Positions 22,194 to 33,419 of a DNA stretch of 64,000 nt are shown here, in pieces. Source of the DNA: Histoplasma ohiense (taxonomy: Eukaryota; Ascomycota; Eurotiomycetes; Onygenales; Ajellomycetaceae); NCBI GenBank assembly GCA_017607445.1, contig JAEVHH010000003.1, forward strand, positions 62,001 to 126,000, read 5' to 3'. The position numbers were made by a program, and so were the translations under genes. A model generated the notes under the pieces. It searched no databases and was not told the DNA's origin. It saw only the letters and a program-made list of their open reading frames with translations. Each line of letters begins with the position of its first letter. Within the stretch, counting starts at the first letter, position 1.

Positions 22194-23142
22194 TCAGAAA
22201 TCATCGGGATACTCAAGATCCTGAAGCTTGTTACTAAGGAACTTGCCCAGCGCTGCGGATTTGGATTCCAGGGCCAGGAGCACTGCTGGAGACGCGTCAA
22301 GATTCAGACTGGCCAGACGTTCTAGATCATTACTTCGATCGATTTCCCACTGCAGCTGCAGAGCCGCGTCTGAACCGCTACGCGAAGGAGTTAGAGGCCT
22401 ATCTGCTGCCGCTGGCGCACATGTCGGGTTGGGTGCTGATGACGCAAGGCTCATGGAATGTGGGTGGCCCATAGGGTGGCTGTCGAATGCCGTTGAGCAT
22501 GATTCGACAACTGCAATGCCTTGTTCGGTATCGCTCGCTGCGGATCCAGGAGTTGCACGTTCTCGTCCATCGCTATGAGAGGATGATGGTGGATGTTGCC
22601 GATGCTGCAGTGGGCTAAGATGGTTGGGACCCATTACGGCGAGCAGGACTTTGTCCGCAATTTTAGTGACGACTGCAACTAAGTTTTCCAATTCGAAGGC
22701 TATCGACCCAACATCACCGAGTGGGACGGAAGGGGCGGTCACAAACGAGGACGGATGGCTGGCAGGGTTCACGCCGGTTAGGTTACCGGTAGGGGCGTTT
22801 ACTGCATATGATAAATACGCGGCACCATAGGTCGCGCTTAGGTTTCGCAGTTTCCGTGCAGGAAGTGAGGAAGCATGAGCGAAAATGGCCCCATTTGTAG
22901 CGAATATCCTATGTAAATGTGTCAGTATTGAAATACCTAGGGTTCAGTGTGACTGTGGGTCTAAGGGAATTATTCCTCATTTTTAAATTTTTAAAATATC
23001 AAAATTATGTATATATACATATACACATATTCGAAGATACTAACATAATAGAGGTAATCTCTGGAGCGCAGAGGTTATCCTCTAGTAGGCTGGTTATAGC
23101 CTCAGGATCCAACATTTTGATACCGGGCAACTCTGGGATCAT
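22194..23142 (-). CDS. Roadblock/LC7-domain protein, LAMTOR2-like
   Basis: Probable Ragulator-type roadblock protein; in animals LAMTOR2 scaffolds Rag GTPases on lysosomes. Two exons, 23142-23045 and 22908-22194, join with a GTTAGT donor to give 270 residues. The fold elements are ITSIMIFATNGAIFAHAS (first strands), the helix ARKLRNLSATYGAAYLSYAV, IAFELENLVAVVTKIADKVLLAVMG (the strand-helix pattern that follows in LAMTOR2), and a final helix LLALESKSAALGKFL. Between the second and last elements lies an insertion of about 100 residues rich in Ser, Pro and His, with no domain I know. The frame upstream of the chosen ATG is open but has no ATG before a stop; it holds a GTAAGC donor-like site, so a 5' leader intron is likely. 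The LAMTOR2 link is my inference from pattern, not from a search. Confidence 0.62.
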
Positions 23143-24467
23143 CTCGACAGGGTTGATATCATCCAGGTCGGGGTCTGTGACATCAGCGCTGAAGGCCGAC
23201 GATGTCCTGAGCGAAGAGCAGGAGCAGTCTTCGGGGAAAAAGAAACAATTATCTATAAAGTCCACTTCCTCGTCGTCGTATTCAATGGGCTTACCGTCGC
23301 ACTCGAGGAGATTTTATGTGTACTTCACGTGACTTCTCTCCCATACAGGGACGAAGAACGGATCTTCAAAGGAGCAGCAGAGCGAGTCGGGAGGGCTGGG
23401 GCCAGCACATGCATCTACTTCATTTATCGGCATGTTCGCAAGAGAAATCGCAGAAGGCACAAAATCGCATCATAGGACTTAGTTATCGATATGAAGTGGG
23501 AGCATGGCTGTTGCAGATATATATCACTGGGCCAGCTCGGCTAGGGTGGGTTGGGCAGCCATAGTATAGTATCGATAGATCTTGATCTAAGCAGCGGACA
23601 TGCAGCACTTGTTGAACGAGCATCCACGGGGCTACATGAACCAGAGCGATAAATACGAGAGGGAAAGAGGGTGGCAGAAGAAATAAAAGAAAAAGCAAAG
23701 ACAGTTGGGGGTGTGGGATGGAAAAAAGGTGGACAAATGACACCCACTCAGCGCCTGGAGATTTTAGCCATAAGCGCGGCATGAATAGTAAAACATACTA
23801 CAGGTTAATTGTATGAAATGGAGATAGGCAGGCATGCGTCAGGTAGAAACTGGAGAAGAGGGACAGGAAAAGAACGAACGGACATACCTGCAGAGGCTCC
23901 AATGAGCCACGATCGGTATGATTGCCCGTTGATCGTTTGTTACAGTGCTTCAGAGACCAGAGCGAGAAGATTTGCCCGCAACAAACAACCCCCAACAAAC
24001 TATGAGAACGGAGTGATTACGGACCGTAGCTGGTGACTGAATAGTCTGTTTCTGTCAATTCTCCGTGGGCAGAAGAATAAACTAAAATTTTTTTAAAAAC
24101 AAAAAAGAAAGAAAAGAAAAGAAAGAAAGAAAGAAAGAAAAGAAGATAACTAAGACAATTAATGGGCGTTAGTCACCCTGAGTTCATCCGATTCTGTTGA
24201 CCCCAACTAATGCTTCGTGGGGGTGGGCTTTCAGCCTGGCATCTTCTCTACCCAGCTGCGCTTTCGCTTTTATCTCAGGCAACAAAAATCGATAATACAT
24301 CCGGTTTCTGCATACTAACAAACTGCTTTATGACCATCTAGCTCACGATTGGATCCCGCATTGGATTTTTGGCTCAAATAACACCCATTCATGGTAAATC
24401 GAGGGTTAGCTGTCTAGCCAAACTCGACTCTCGATGCGCGGGGGCCGAGAGCTCATCCCATGCCATT
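23143..24467. other. Intergenic, 1.3 kb, with GAAA repeat
   Basis: Upstream region of the roadblock gene and 3' flank of glyoxalase I. A purine tract of GAAA/AAAG repeats runs from about 24100 to 24145. No gene recognised. Confidence 0.55.
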
Positions 24468-25731
24468 CTACCAATGGCTTCGACTTTTCAATGTCTCGTT
24501 TTGTATGATTTCAACCCAGTATCCGTCTGGGTCAAGTACAAAGGCGACGTTTTTCATACGTCCGTCTGTCAGACGCTTTTTCCAGGTCACATTTTGCGCC
24601 TCCAAACGAGCACAGGCAGCATCTAGATCATCCACTGACACGCCTGCGGGGTGGGGGGTTTGGTTGTTAGTTTATTTGTCTGGCAAAGGTGAGAGATTCT
24701 CCATTCCATTATTCTCTTTCTGCTGTTCTTCCTATTTGTTTTTGAAAAAGGAGAGAGACCAAAGGGTTTAAAAACACGTACAGATATGTCCGAAGCCCTG
24801 CGGTTCCGAGTTACCATCATGATAAACCTTCCCTTCCTGTTTCTCTGTTCCGTAATTCCAGGCCAATTTCACTACTCCCTCCCACTCCGCAATTGGATTG
24901 GAAGCCCCTTCTTTGAACGGCGGATTGGATGTGGGGTAGGCGAGAAAGAAGAATTTCTCATCCCCACTCTCAAGCTCGACTATGCGAACAAGAGTCATTC
25001 CTAGAATTTCCTGGTAGAATTTCAAGCTTGTTTTGGAGTCCTTGACTCTAAGCATAGTACTGTTCAGGCGATAGGTCGATGGATCGGACCGTGCAACGGC
25101 TGCATCCGTTTCTTGTTTGCGGATGATAGTTACCCAGTATCCGTCTGGATCTTCCACAATGGCCTGGTTCTGCATGGATCCCTGTGTAAACTTCTGCTGG
25201 AACTCATATCCGGCATCTTCGAGACGTTTGCATGCGAGGTCGAGATTATCGACAGAGATCGTGAAATGACCAAATCCGAGGTGGGGTTCTGTGTTGCCAT
25301 TGGTGACCGCATAAGAAGGATCATCCTCCGTCCCGTAGTTGTGAGTAAGTTCAATGACGCCGTTCCTGTCAGACCAGTGACGAGAGCCAGAGAGTGACTG
25401 TTGGCCGTCGTATGCAAGGAAGAAGAGTGAGAATTTGCTCTCGGGAAACTCAATTTTATTGATTAGGGAGAGGCCAAGGAATTTGTAAAATTCAACTAGT
25501 TACGAATTGTGTTGGATGTGTGAACTCGAATCTATCACAAGGGGACGACGTGGATTTGATTGACTGCAGTTACCTGATTTCTTTGGGTCTTTCACCCGAA
25601 TCATAGTATCTAAATGGGATAAAGGATTAGTGACTGAGCTATGTCGAGGGAGCAGCAGCTCCAGCAGCAATATCGTGATAATGGAGGCACATCATACGAT
25701 TCAATTTGTACTTGGAGGTGTCTGAAGACAT
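24468..25731 (-). CDS. glo1: Glyoxalase I (lactoylglutathione lyase), two-domain
   Basis: Converts the hemithioacetal of methylglyoxal and glutathione to S-lactoylglutathione, detoxifying a glycolytic by-product. Four exons on the minus strand: 25731-25698, 25609-25574, 25495-24782 and 24643-24468, total 319 residues, the usual size of the fungal fused enzyme. Both tandem glyoxalase domains are visible. Domain 1 starts YKLNHTMIRVKDPKKSVEFY and has GVIELTHNYGTE, LGFGHFTISVDNLD and IVEDPDGYWVTII. Domain 2 has LNSTMLRVKDSKTSLKFYQ, VVKLAWNYGTE, FGHICVSVDDLDAAC and FVLDPDGYWVEII. The exon 1/2 and exon 3/4 joins restore split His and Cys codons. It is divergent from the transhydrogenase gene, 722 bp between starts. 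Confidence 0.96.
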
Positions 25732-26453
25732 TCTCACAGCAGCAGCGCTATGTGGATAGAAAGGTTTCCTAGTAATGCGCGCGGGTGTCAGCGCACGAAA
25801 ATGACATCATGGAGGATACTACTACATCTGTACTCCGTAGTAATACACTACAATAAATACTAACTTACTACTTGTTCTAACCGAGCCTGGCTCTTTATGA
25901 AGCAGAGCAGGTAGACGAACGCGAATGCACGGTTGGCCTGTGGAAAGACTATCTTATAAACGCAGAATTGATGATTATCACTGGACAAGGAATGGGGGAA
26001 GTAGATGTTTTCCAGTGAGGGGCTTGGTCGGGAAACAAGCGGGAAGTTTACACAGCAGAGAAGCATAGGTACATGTGACTTCACACACAGAAAGTTATAT
26101 AACCACTAGCTAAATGACTTGCTTGGCTTCATCTCTATTAAAGAGCTACTGATTCCAGATACTGTGTAGAAGTGCAAGTCAATGTCTGAGTGTTATACAC
26201 AGCTCATATAACTATTAATTAAATGCTTCTCCCTTCGAACTGATGGTGAACAACTTTTCTCCGCAACAGCCGCAACAACAGCAACGATAACAACAAGAAC
26301 ACCACAGGAACAATAACATCATGTTGTACTAGTATACACGCTCCTCCTAAGGATTAAATATAAAGAAATACCGCCAAGGGGAGGCCACATCGCCTCTCCA
26401 TATTTTTTTTCCAGATCACATTATATATCTCCATCGCCAACCGCAACCACAAC
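25732..26453. other. Divergent promoter region, glo1 / transhydrogenase
   Basis: 722 bp between two start codons. It contains an AAC/CAA-rich stretch (about 26260-26312). No defined motif assigned. Confidence 0.55.
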
Positions 26454-28109
26454 ATGAGCCTTCTCTCCATAAGAATTGCTCCTTCTGCCGCTTCAAGGGC
26501 TCTCAACCTCCTCCGGGCTGTGCAATTTACAAATCCTCCAGCCTGTCCCTGTCACTCCAACCCTACTCATCACCATCACAATCGCCATGGATCGCCCCTA
26601 TCTAGGTACGCTCGTAATCTTGCAACCCCTATCGATCCCTCTTACCAGAAGGAATACGCCTTTGAAATGGCCGCCTCTAGCATCAGATTTGGGCCAGGCT
26701 CCACTAAGGAGGTCGGTATGGACTTCAAAAACTTGGGCGCTAAACGGGTTTGTGTGGTGACGGATTCAAATGTCTCCAAGCTTGATGCTATGAAGCATTC
26801 AATTGTGGCCTTGACGGAAGAAGATGTGGAGTTTACCATATACGATAAGGTCCGCGTTGAGCCAAAGGATTATTCGTCAGTTTCCCCTGTCCTCCCCCTC
26901 CCATTCCGTTGTCCCTTTGGCAGTAGTAGAATGGTGTTGCTGATGAGTTGTCGGAAACAGAATCAAAAATGCTATCGCCTTTGCGAAGCTATACAATGCC
27001 GATGCTTTTCTTGCTGTGGGTATGTTTCAAGTGAAAAAAAAAAAAAAAAAAAAAAAAAGTCAAACAATTGTTGGTGTTTGCTAGTAACTTATCGTTGTGT
27101 AGGTGGCGGGTCCGTTATCGACACCGCCAAACTCATGAATCTGTACTGCGCTTACCCGGAGGCCGATTTCCTGGACTTCGTAAATGTCCCTCTTGGAAAA
27201 GGCTTGCCAATTACCAGAACACTCAAGCCTCTAATTGCCGTGCCCACCACTGCTGGTACCGGCGCTGAGACCACAGGTACCGCCATTTTCGACCTAGTTT
27301 CCAAGAAAGCAAAGACAGGCGTGGCACACAGAAACATGAAGCCCACGCTGGGCATATGCGACCCTCTCAACACACGAACCATGCCTTCGCAAGTTCATGC
27401 CTCGACTGGCCTGGACGTCCTCTGCCATTCCCTTGAATCATGGACCGCGATCCCCTACAGCGAAAGAACGCCGAGACCCACCAACCCAATTCACCGCCCC
27501 GCCTACCAAGGCGCAAACCCCATCTCAGACATCTTCTCTCTGCAGGCGCTGCGCAGTACGGTCAAGTATCTCCCTCGCGCCGTTAAAGACCCAGATGACG
27601 TTGAAGCCCAAAGCCAAATGCTTCTCGCTGCAACGTTGGCAGGTGTGGGCTTTGGGAATGCCGGCGTCCATCTTTGTCACGGGATGAGTTACCCTATTTC
27701 CGGACAGAATCCGGGCTACAAGCATCCAGGATATGTCGTGGACCATGACATAATCCCCCATGGCGTGTCTGTCGCGGTTACCGCACCAGCTGTTTTCAAA
27801 TTCACGGCAGCTAGCAATCCAGACCGCCATTTAGCTGCGGCGGAAGTGTTTGGGGTGGACATCTCAAACGTGAAAAGAGAGAGCGCAGGCGAAGTGTTGG
27901 GTGAAGCGGTCGCTGAGTTCCTCATCGGGCTGGGAGATCAACCGCGCGGCTTAAAGCAGCTTGGATTCAGTTCTAGCAGTGTGGACGGTCTGATTGAGGG
28001 TACCATTCCACAACAGCGTGTGTTGAACCTGGCCCCGAACCTGAGCAAAGAGCTGGAGACGGAGAAGGAGGAGCTGAGGAAACTTTTCGAAGAATCGATG
28101 GAGTTTTGA
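26454..28109 (+). CDS. Mitochondrial hydroxyacid-oxoacid transhydrogenase (iron-type alcohol dehydrogenase family)
   Basis: Homologue of ADHFE1/HOT, which oxidises 4-hydroxybutyrate while reducing 2-oxoglutarate to 2-hydroxyglutarate. Three exons: 26454-26875 (donor GTCAGT), 26961-27019 and 27103-28109, giving 495 residues. The first 55 or so residues are basic, Ser/His-rich and lack acidic residues, as expected of a mitochondrial presequence. The nucleotide-binding core shows CVVTDSN and FLAVGGGSVIDTAKLMNLY; GTGAETTGTAIF follows. Iron ligands are visible in STGLDVLCHSLES, AGVHLCHGMSYP and VDHDIIPHGVSVAV. Ignoring the splice sites leaves an apparent single reading frame, because both introns are free of in-frame stops overall (together 168 nt); retention would insert a Lys run encoded by a 25-A tract (27034-27058) in intron 2, which is clearly not protein sequence. 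Confidence 0.93.
   Translation: MSLLSIRIAPSAASRALNLLRAVQFTNPPACPCHSNPTHHHHNRHGSPLSRYARNLATPIDPSYQKEYAFEMAASSIRFGPGSTKEVGMDFKNLGAKRVCVVTDSNVSKLDAMKHSIVALTEEDVEFTIYDKVRVEPKDYSSVSPVLPLPFRCPFGSSRMVLLMSCRKQNQKCYRLCEAIQCRCFSCCGYVSSEKKKKKKKKSNNCWCLLVTYRCVGGGSVIDTAKLMNLYCAYPEADFLDFVNVPLGKGLPITRTLKPLIAVPTTAGTGAETTGTAIFDLVSKKAKTGVAHRNMKPTLGICDPLNTRTMPSQVHASTGLDVLCHSLESWTAIPYSERTPRPTNPIHRPAYQGANPISDIFSLQALRSTVKYLPRAVKDPDDVEAQSQMLLAATLAGVGFGNAGVHLCHGMSYPISGQNPGYKHPGYVVDHDIIPHGVSVAVTAPAVFKFTAASNPDRHLAAAEVFGVDISNVKRESAGEVLGEAVAEFLIGLGDQPRGLKQLGFSSSSVDGLIEGTIPQQRVLNLAPNLSKELETEKEELRKLFEESMEF
27034..27058 (+). repeat. 25-nt poly(A) tract inside an intron
   Basis: Uninterrupted run of 25 A, 14 bp after the GTATGT donor at 27020, within the second intron of the transhydrogenase gene. 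Confidence 0.95.
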
Positions 28110-30313
28110 ATAATGTAATAAGTAAGCTGCTGTCTGAGTTATCTTCTCTATATTATTCTCATTTTCGACCCCCTTTTTTTCCTCCCCGTTTATTTCTGGC
28201 AGACCATTGGGCTGCAAACTGCATGTATATTGCATGTATATTGTATATAGTACAACGACTGCGAGTTAGCAATAACGACAAAATTAGTTTCGGGAGTCTA
28301 TCCAAATACATAGTTACAAATACCCTCTGCCTGTCTATCCGCCGAGGCACCGGGGCACCGGGAAACCGTCGAGGCGTCCCAAGTTCAATTCACCTCCGCG
28401 TGATGATATCAACGCGTCCAATAGCAGCTTCAAGTCATTCGTTGTAACTTGTGGCCTAAACCCATCCTCAATTCCTTTCGATCTTTCTGTGCCTTTGTTT
28501 TTTTGAAACGGTTTGTCCTATTTCCAGATGAACTCCCAACATTTCCCCCTGACCATTATTTCCTTAGCGCCACGACGAATAATCATCTCCTCCGTATTTC
28601 GCCATCCTTCCCAATGACTTCAAGACCTGGTAATGTGTTCCGTGTTGGTAGTGGTCCGAAGGCACTGGGGCTCATACGGTATGTGTTGGAAAGCCCAATA
28701 TCTTTGCATTTAATTCACCAAGTCAAATGTTGAAACAACATACATTCTTTCCATTTATTTCTGACGCAATACCAAGACATTTTCCGATCAAACCAAGACC
28801 TCCGACTTTCGAGTATGGCATTGGCTTTAGATGCGCTCACCGTTCCCCCAGCTTCTTTATGATGCTCTCCAACTGCTTGTGTAGGGAGGCGATCCATTTA
28901 CCTAGGTTCCAGGTAGGATGTCATTATTTGAACTCAAATCATTGCCAATTGGGATAGCCGTTTGATTTAGTCGATGACCCATGTTGATCGTTCCTATGAT
29001 CATTGATATCGTTATACTGCATTGTGAGTATGTTCCGAGGCTAGGTTTCTCCTCTGGCTATTAGAAATGGGGACCTAGCATCTCATCGGTAAACGAAGGG
29101 CACGCTCCCCACGTAGCCAACTAATCTACAATAATCTTGTGTCATTCTACATGGAAAGAAGATATTATTGACATGGTTTAGGGTCTACCTCACGTTCATC
29201 GTTTGTGAAGCCGAATCGATGAACTGGATTCTATTATTCAAACTCTCACAAAAGTCCTCCAGACATCCTAGGCTGCGGGATTCACCTGCTCCCAGAAAGA
29301 TTTATAATACCGCCGGGCACGCCAGGGCCGGATGGAAAGGCGCATACGAAGATTATGGACAGATTTGTTAGGTCATAATAATGATCATTTTCATTGTAGC
29401 TTAGCCCCTGATAGGCGATGTCAGGCATGGCGGACCACATTCATACCGATATCGGATCATTGGTGGGAAGGAGATGGCATCTGCTATTTTTTTTTTTTCT
29501 TTTTTTTTTTTTCGTTTTCTTTTTCTCTTTCTTCTTGAGCTTGCCCTCATTTTGTTTGATACCAAGTATCTCACTCAAGATATCTTCCTTGAGATGGCCG
29601 TGAAGAAGGTCTATATACAGTACAACGACCCAACTCCTCCCCAGGATTTTGTTTGGATGACCCTAGCCGTCGTTCTTCGATCTGTGCATTGTTTATGGAG
29701 TCCCTTCTGGTGATCAAATTTGGCAAGCACAGAAGATTCGACAAATAACTTTCATCCTGTTTATCAAGGGGGCAAAAAAAAGGCAGCACACCCAGCTAGC
29801 CCCTCCGCCATGCCCAATAAGAACGCGCACCGTGCCTGGGGTTCTCCTTTAGGTGGTGAGGTGATTGGTGCCTGGAGACGGAATAATGAATAATGCATGC
29901 AATGTGGCGCTGAATTGTCCCCACGTCTTTTGTCAGATTTTGTGCAACAGATTTATGGAGCTTCAGGCATTGATAAGGAATGAAGTCGGGGGATGAGGGG
30001 CAGGAAAGACATGTAGGTAAGTTTGATATGCGGACCATATCTATTTTCTTCCTCCCTTTCTTTTTCTTCACTTCTCTCGTATCCTCTTGTGGTCACTACT
30101 GTTATCCTTGTCAAAAATAATTAACTAACTACGTTTTGACATTCCTGTATCGCTGTATCTTAGCATACTTCAGTATCCCCATCCATTCTACCTTCCGGTT
30201 GACGGTCATACAAGTATACAAAACGATCGTACTTTGCTCCACCATAACTTCCCAGGGTAGTTAGTCGACCCTGCTTAGTTTTACCCAATTCATTCCTCTA
30301 TCCGTTTTCCCTC
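28110..30313. other. Intergenic, 2.2 kb, no supported gene
   Basis: Between two genes on the same strand. It contains a T-rich run (about 29488-29533). An ATG at 28614 opens a short frame that stops being open near a GTATGT donor-like site (28679), but I could not find a convincing following exon. Nothing else recognised. Confidence 0.5.
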
Positions 30314-32384
30314 ATGCTTCAGCTCTCAGGTGATGCCGTCCGACCAAGCGTCCTGGTCCCGGAGAAGTTGTCCCCTGATGGCCTGGCACTGCTCAAATCT
30401 ACCCTGGATGTGCACGAGAAGAGAAACCTTAGCCCAGACGAATTGTTGAAAATAATCCCTGATTACCAAGCGTTGCTTGTCCGTTCGGAGACGAAAGTCA
30501 CTGCGGAAGTGTTGCAGGCGGGCAAGAATCTGAAGGTTGTCGGTAGAGCAGGAGTTGGGGTTGATAACGTTGGTGAGACTTCCTTTCCGTTTTTAAGCAA
30601 CTATTTCATTTACGCCTCTAAATCAATTTCCTTGTTGATCTCTTGTATTTTTTGCTCTTTTGAGCACACGGACGTGATACCCGTGTTTACGATATCCCCA
30701 ATGCAAATGACCCTAGATCATTGGGCTTTAAAGCATAACTCTGACAGCACTCTTGTTTTCTGGTAGACGTCACTGCTGCAACAAAGCTTGGGATTGTGGT
30801 AATAAACTCCCCATCTGGAAATGTTGGAGCAGCTGCCGAACATACGATAGCATTGATGCTGTCGATGGCTAGAAATATACCTGATGGTTGTTCTAGCCTG
30901 AAAAACGGGAAATGGGAAAGGAGTAGATTAGTGGGTGTTGAAATCAAAGGAAAAACTCTAGGAATTATCGGCCTAGGAAAAGGTACGTGTTTCATTCTTC
31001 TAAGCTTCAATCCTGAATATGAATCTTCCGAGAGCACTTCCTCATACAGAGTTTTTGTGTAGTTGGCTTGATAGTTGCGCGACTTGCCAAAGGCCTGGGT
31101 ATGAAGGTGAATGCCGTGGACCCCTATGCTTCTGCTGCAGTTGCAGAATCTGCGTCTGTGAGCCTTCTGCCATCCCTTGCAACACTGTTGCCGACAGTAG
31201 ATTTCCTTACAATTCATACCCCTTTGATCGCATCGACAAAGGGCATGATATCATCTACAGAGCTTTCGCAGATGAAGCGAGGTGCTCGTGTACTAAATGT
31301 CGCTCGTGGCGGGACATTTGACGAAGCTGCGCTTCTCGAGGCCCTAGAATCAAATCATTTGGCTGGAGCGGCAATTGACGTTTTTACATCTGAACCTCCT
31401 GCTGTTGATTCTAGCGCTTCAAGGCTCATCGCCCATCCACGAGTTGTGGTGACTCCACATCTCGGTGCCTCTACAGTTGAAGCACAGGAGAATGTTTCCA
31501 TGGATGTCTGCGAACAAGTACTCCAGATATTAAATGGTGCCCTGCCTCGAAGTGCTGTGAATGCTCCTTTGATTTTGCCTGAAGAATACAAGAAGCTCCA
31601 GCCATTCGTACATCTCGTGGAGAAAATGGGGAATTTATATACACAGCACTTCACATCGACTGCCACGTCCACCGCAAATAGCAGCACGTTTGACCTAATC
31701 TACGAAGGAGAGATTGCGATGGTCAATAATACAAAACCTCTTTTTGCCGCTTTGATTAAGGGACTCATTGCTCCGATTAGTAGCACCGCAGGAATCAACG
31801 TAAATATCGTTAACGCCGAGCTCATTGCGAGGGAACGTGGCCTTGTTGTCAACGAACGGTTTTCCCGTGATCCAACCTCGCATTCTTACTCTTCTCTCAT
31901 CACACTGGTGGCTCATCCACCTTCTCGTGCGTCCTCCCGCCCTCCTCCTCGTGTCGCAAGTTCTGTTCCTGAAGTACAAGCCGCCCGCGAACAACAACAA
32001 ATCATATCTGGGACATGCTCACAGTCTCAGCCATTAATATCTCGTCTCGGCCGATTTGCTACATCCTTCGTTCCGGAAGGTACCCTACTTATTTGCCATA
32101 ACTACGATTCTCCTGGAAAAATTGGGGTTGTCGGAAGTATATTGGGGAGGGAAGGAGTTAATATCAACTTTATGGGAGTAGCGCCTGTCTCAAAGGGCCT
32201 TGTGGAAGGCGAGAAAGCCGTAGCTAGCAGTGAGACTAATGCACATCCTGACTCAAGGGATAAGGTTGTGCCTGAGAAAGAGGCATTGATGATCCTTGGG
32301 GTTGACAGGGCCGTTGAGGATAGTGTAGCCAAGGCTCTGGTAGAAGAAGGGGGTGTATTAAGTGCTAGTGTCATTTCCCTTTGA
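30314..32384 (+). CDS. D-3-phosphoglycerate dehydrogenase (first step of serine synthesis)
   Basis: Oxidises 3-phosphoglycerate to 3-phosphohydroxypyruvate with NAD. Three exons, 30314-30572, 30767-30982 and 31063-32384, join to 598 residues. Domain order: substrate-binding part (KLSPDGLALL, LLVRSETKVTAEVL, VVGRAGVGVDNVDVTAATK), NAD fold with LGIIGLGKVGLIVARLAKGL and the acidic residue in NAVDPYAS, then catalytic NVARGGTFDE and the His in TPHLGAST. After VSMDVCEQV an intervening ASB-like domain follows (FDLIYEGEIA, LIKGLIAPIS), with a Ser/Pro/Arg-rich insert, then a C-terminal ACT-like domain (GKIGVVGSILGREGVNINFM, ALMILGVDRAVEDSVAKAL). The long ASB plus ACT form resembles type I bacterial and metazoan enzymes rather than the shorter yeast Ser3. 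First ATG has no competitor. Confidence 0.94.
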
Positions 32385-33419
32385 AAAGTTGTATGGGTTG
32401 CCCGTTTCCTTTTTTTAACGAATGGTTGCCTTTTTGTTATTTCAATGCAAACGATATTGGTTCTCTACATTCTTAACATCTAAATGATTTAACAATTTCC
32501 CTGTGAAGCCTCCACATTGTTTATTCAGACTTGGAATTTATGTGGTTCCATTTGTCAATGGGCTTGTCTCGTGAGATCGAGGATTCATTGTCGAGAGCTA
32601 GATGTCAAACACTCACACCAAATGTCCAGTCTCTAGCCTACTGTTTGAGCTGTATACACGGACTTAAAGTAATGGGGTAGTCTACCATATCAACGAAACC
32701 ATTTAATTTCCAAAAGCTGCACATCGATACATTGTGCGCTGCCATCTCCAAGCTGGTGGTATCTGATCTCACCCAGTCATAACTGATGCAGATGGTTCAA
32801 AGAACACATTTGAGGAATGCTCCGGGGGGTGGTGGTGTGGTTGCGGGACAACAAAAAGGTTAACTCACGCATGCAGAGTCAGGGAGTATACCAAGATCAG
32901 GATAGCACGCGTGAAATGTGAGGGGGAAAGTGGCCTGTTCGATCTTGCGGAACGTGAATAAAATGAACTTCCATCAAAGGGACCGAAAATCTGGATTTGG
33001 AATTATATGGGTCTATAGCCGTCCGCTTTCTGTTAGAAAAAGAGCAAATGAATTTTCGAATACTATATTGGACAGAGATGCCTTGTTCAAGCTCGCAAGA
33101 CTTTATCTTGTGCATATCATTGCTGTGTATTCAAACTTTGGAAAGTCGGAAGGCTTCCTGAGGGATTATAAGAATATAATGTTGTAAAATTCATTAGGTA
33201 GGCTTATATATGGGGGTACATACGTAGAGTGCAGTAAGTTGCATAAAGTTAATTAACCGCCGATCAAGCAACAAATTATGGAATATCAAGAGCCTGATGG
33301 CCATATAGATCCCATCATAAGCAATTCCAACTTTGGAATTGTTTACAATTCGTTGCGAATATACATGCTGCCCTTAAGTATGGATCATTTGCTTGACAAA
33401 TAGCATTATTTCCAACATC
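32385..33419. other. Convergent intergenic region, phosphoglycerate dehydrogenase / pan2
   Basis: 1.0 kb between two 3' ends, no gene seen. A 16-base word GTAATGGGGTAGTCTA at 32669-32684 recurs at 43413-43428. Confidence 0.55.

Noticed and set aside
26876..27102. Reading the transhydrogenase gene as one 551-codon exon
   Set aside because: It would insert Cys-rich and poly-Lys segments into the conserved nucleotide-binding region; canonical splice sites remove both.
28614..29371. Possible small spliced gene (ATG 28614, donor-like GTATGT at 28679, later frame to 29371)
   Set aside because: I could not find an acceptor that joins the frames into a plausible protein.
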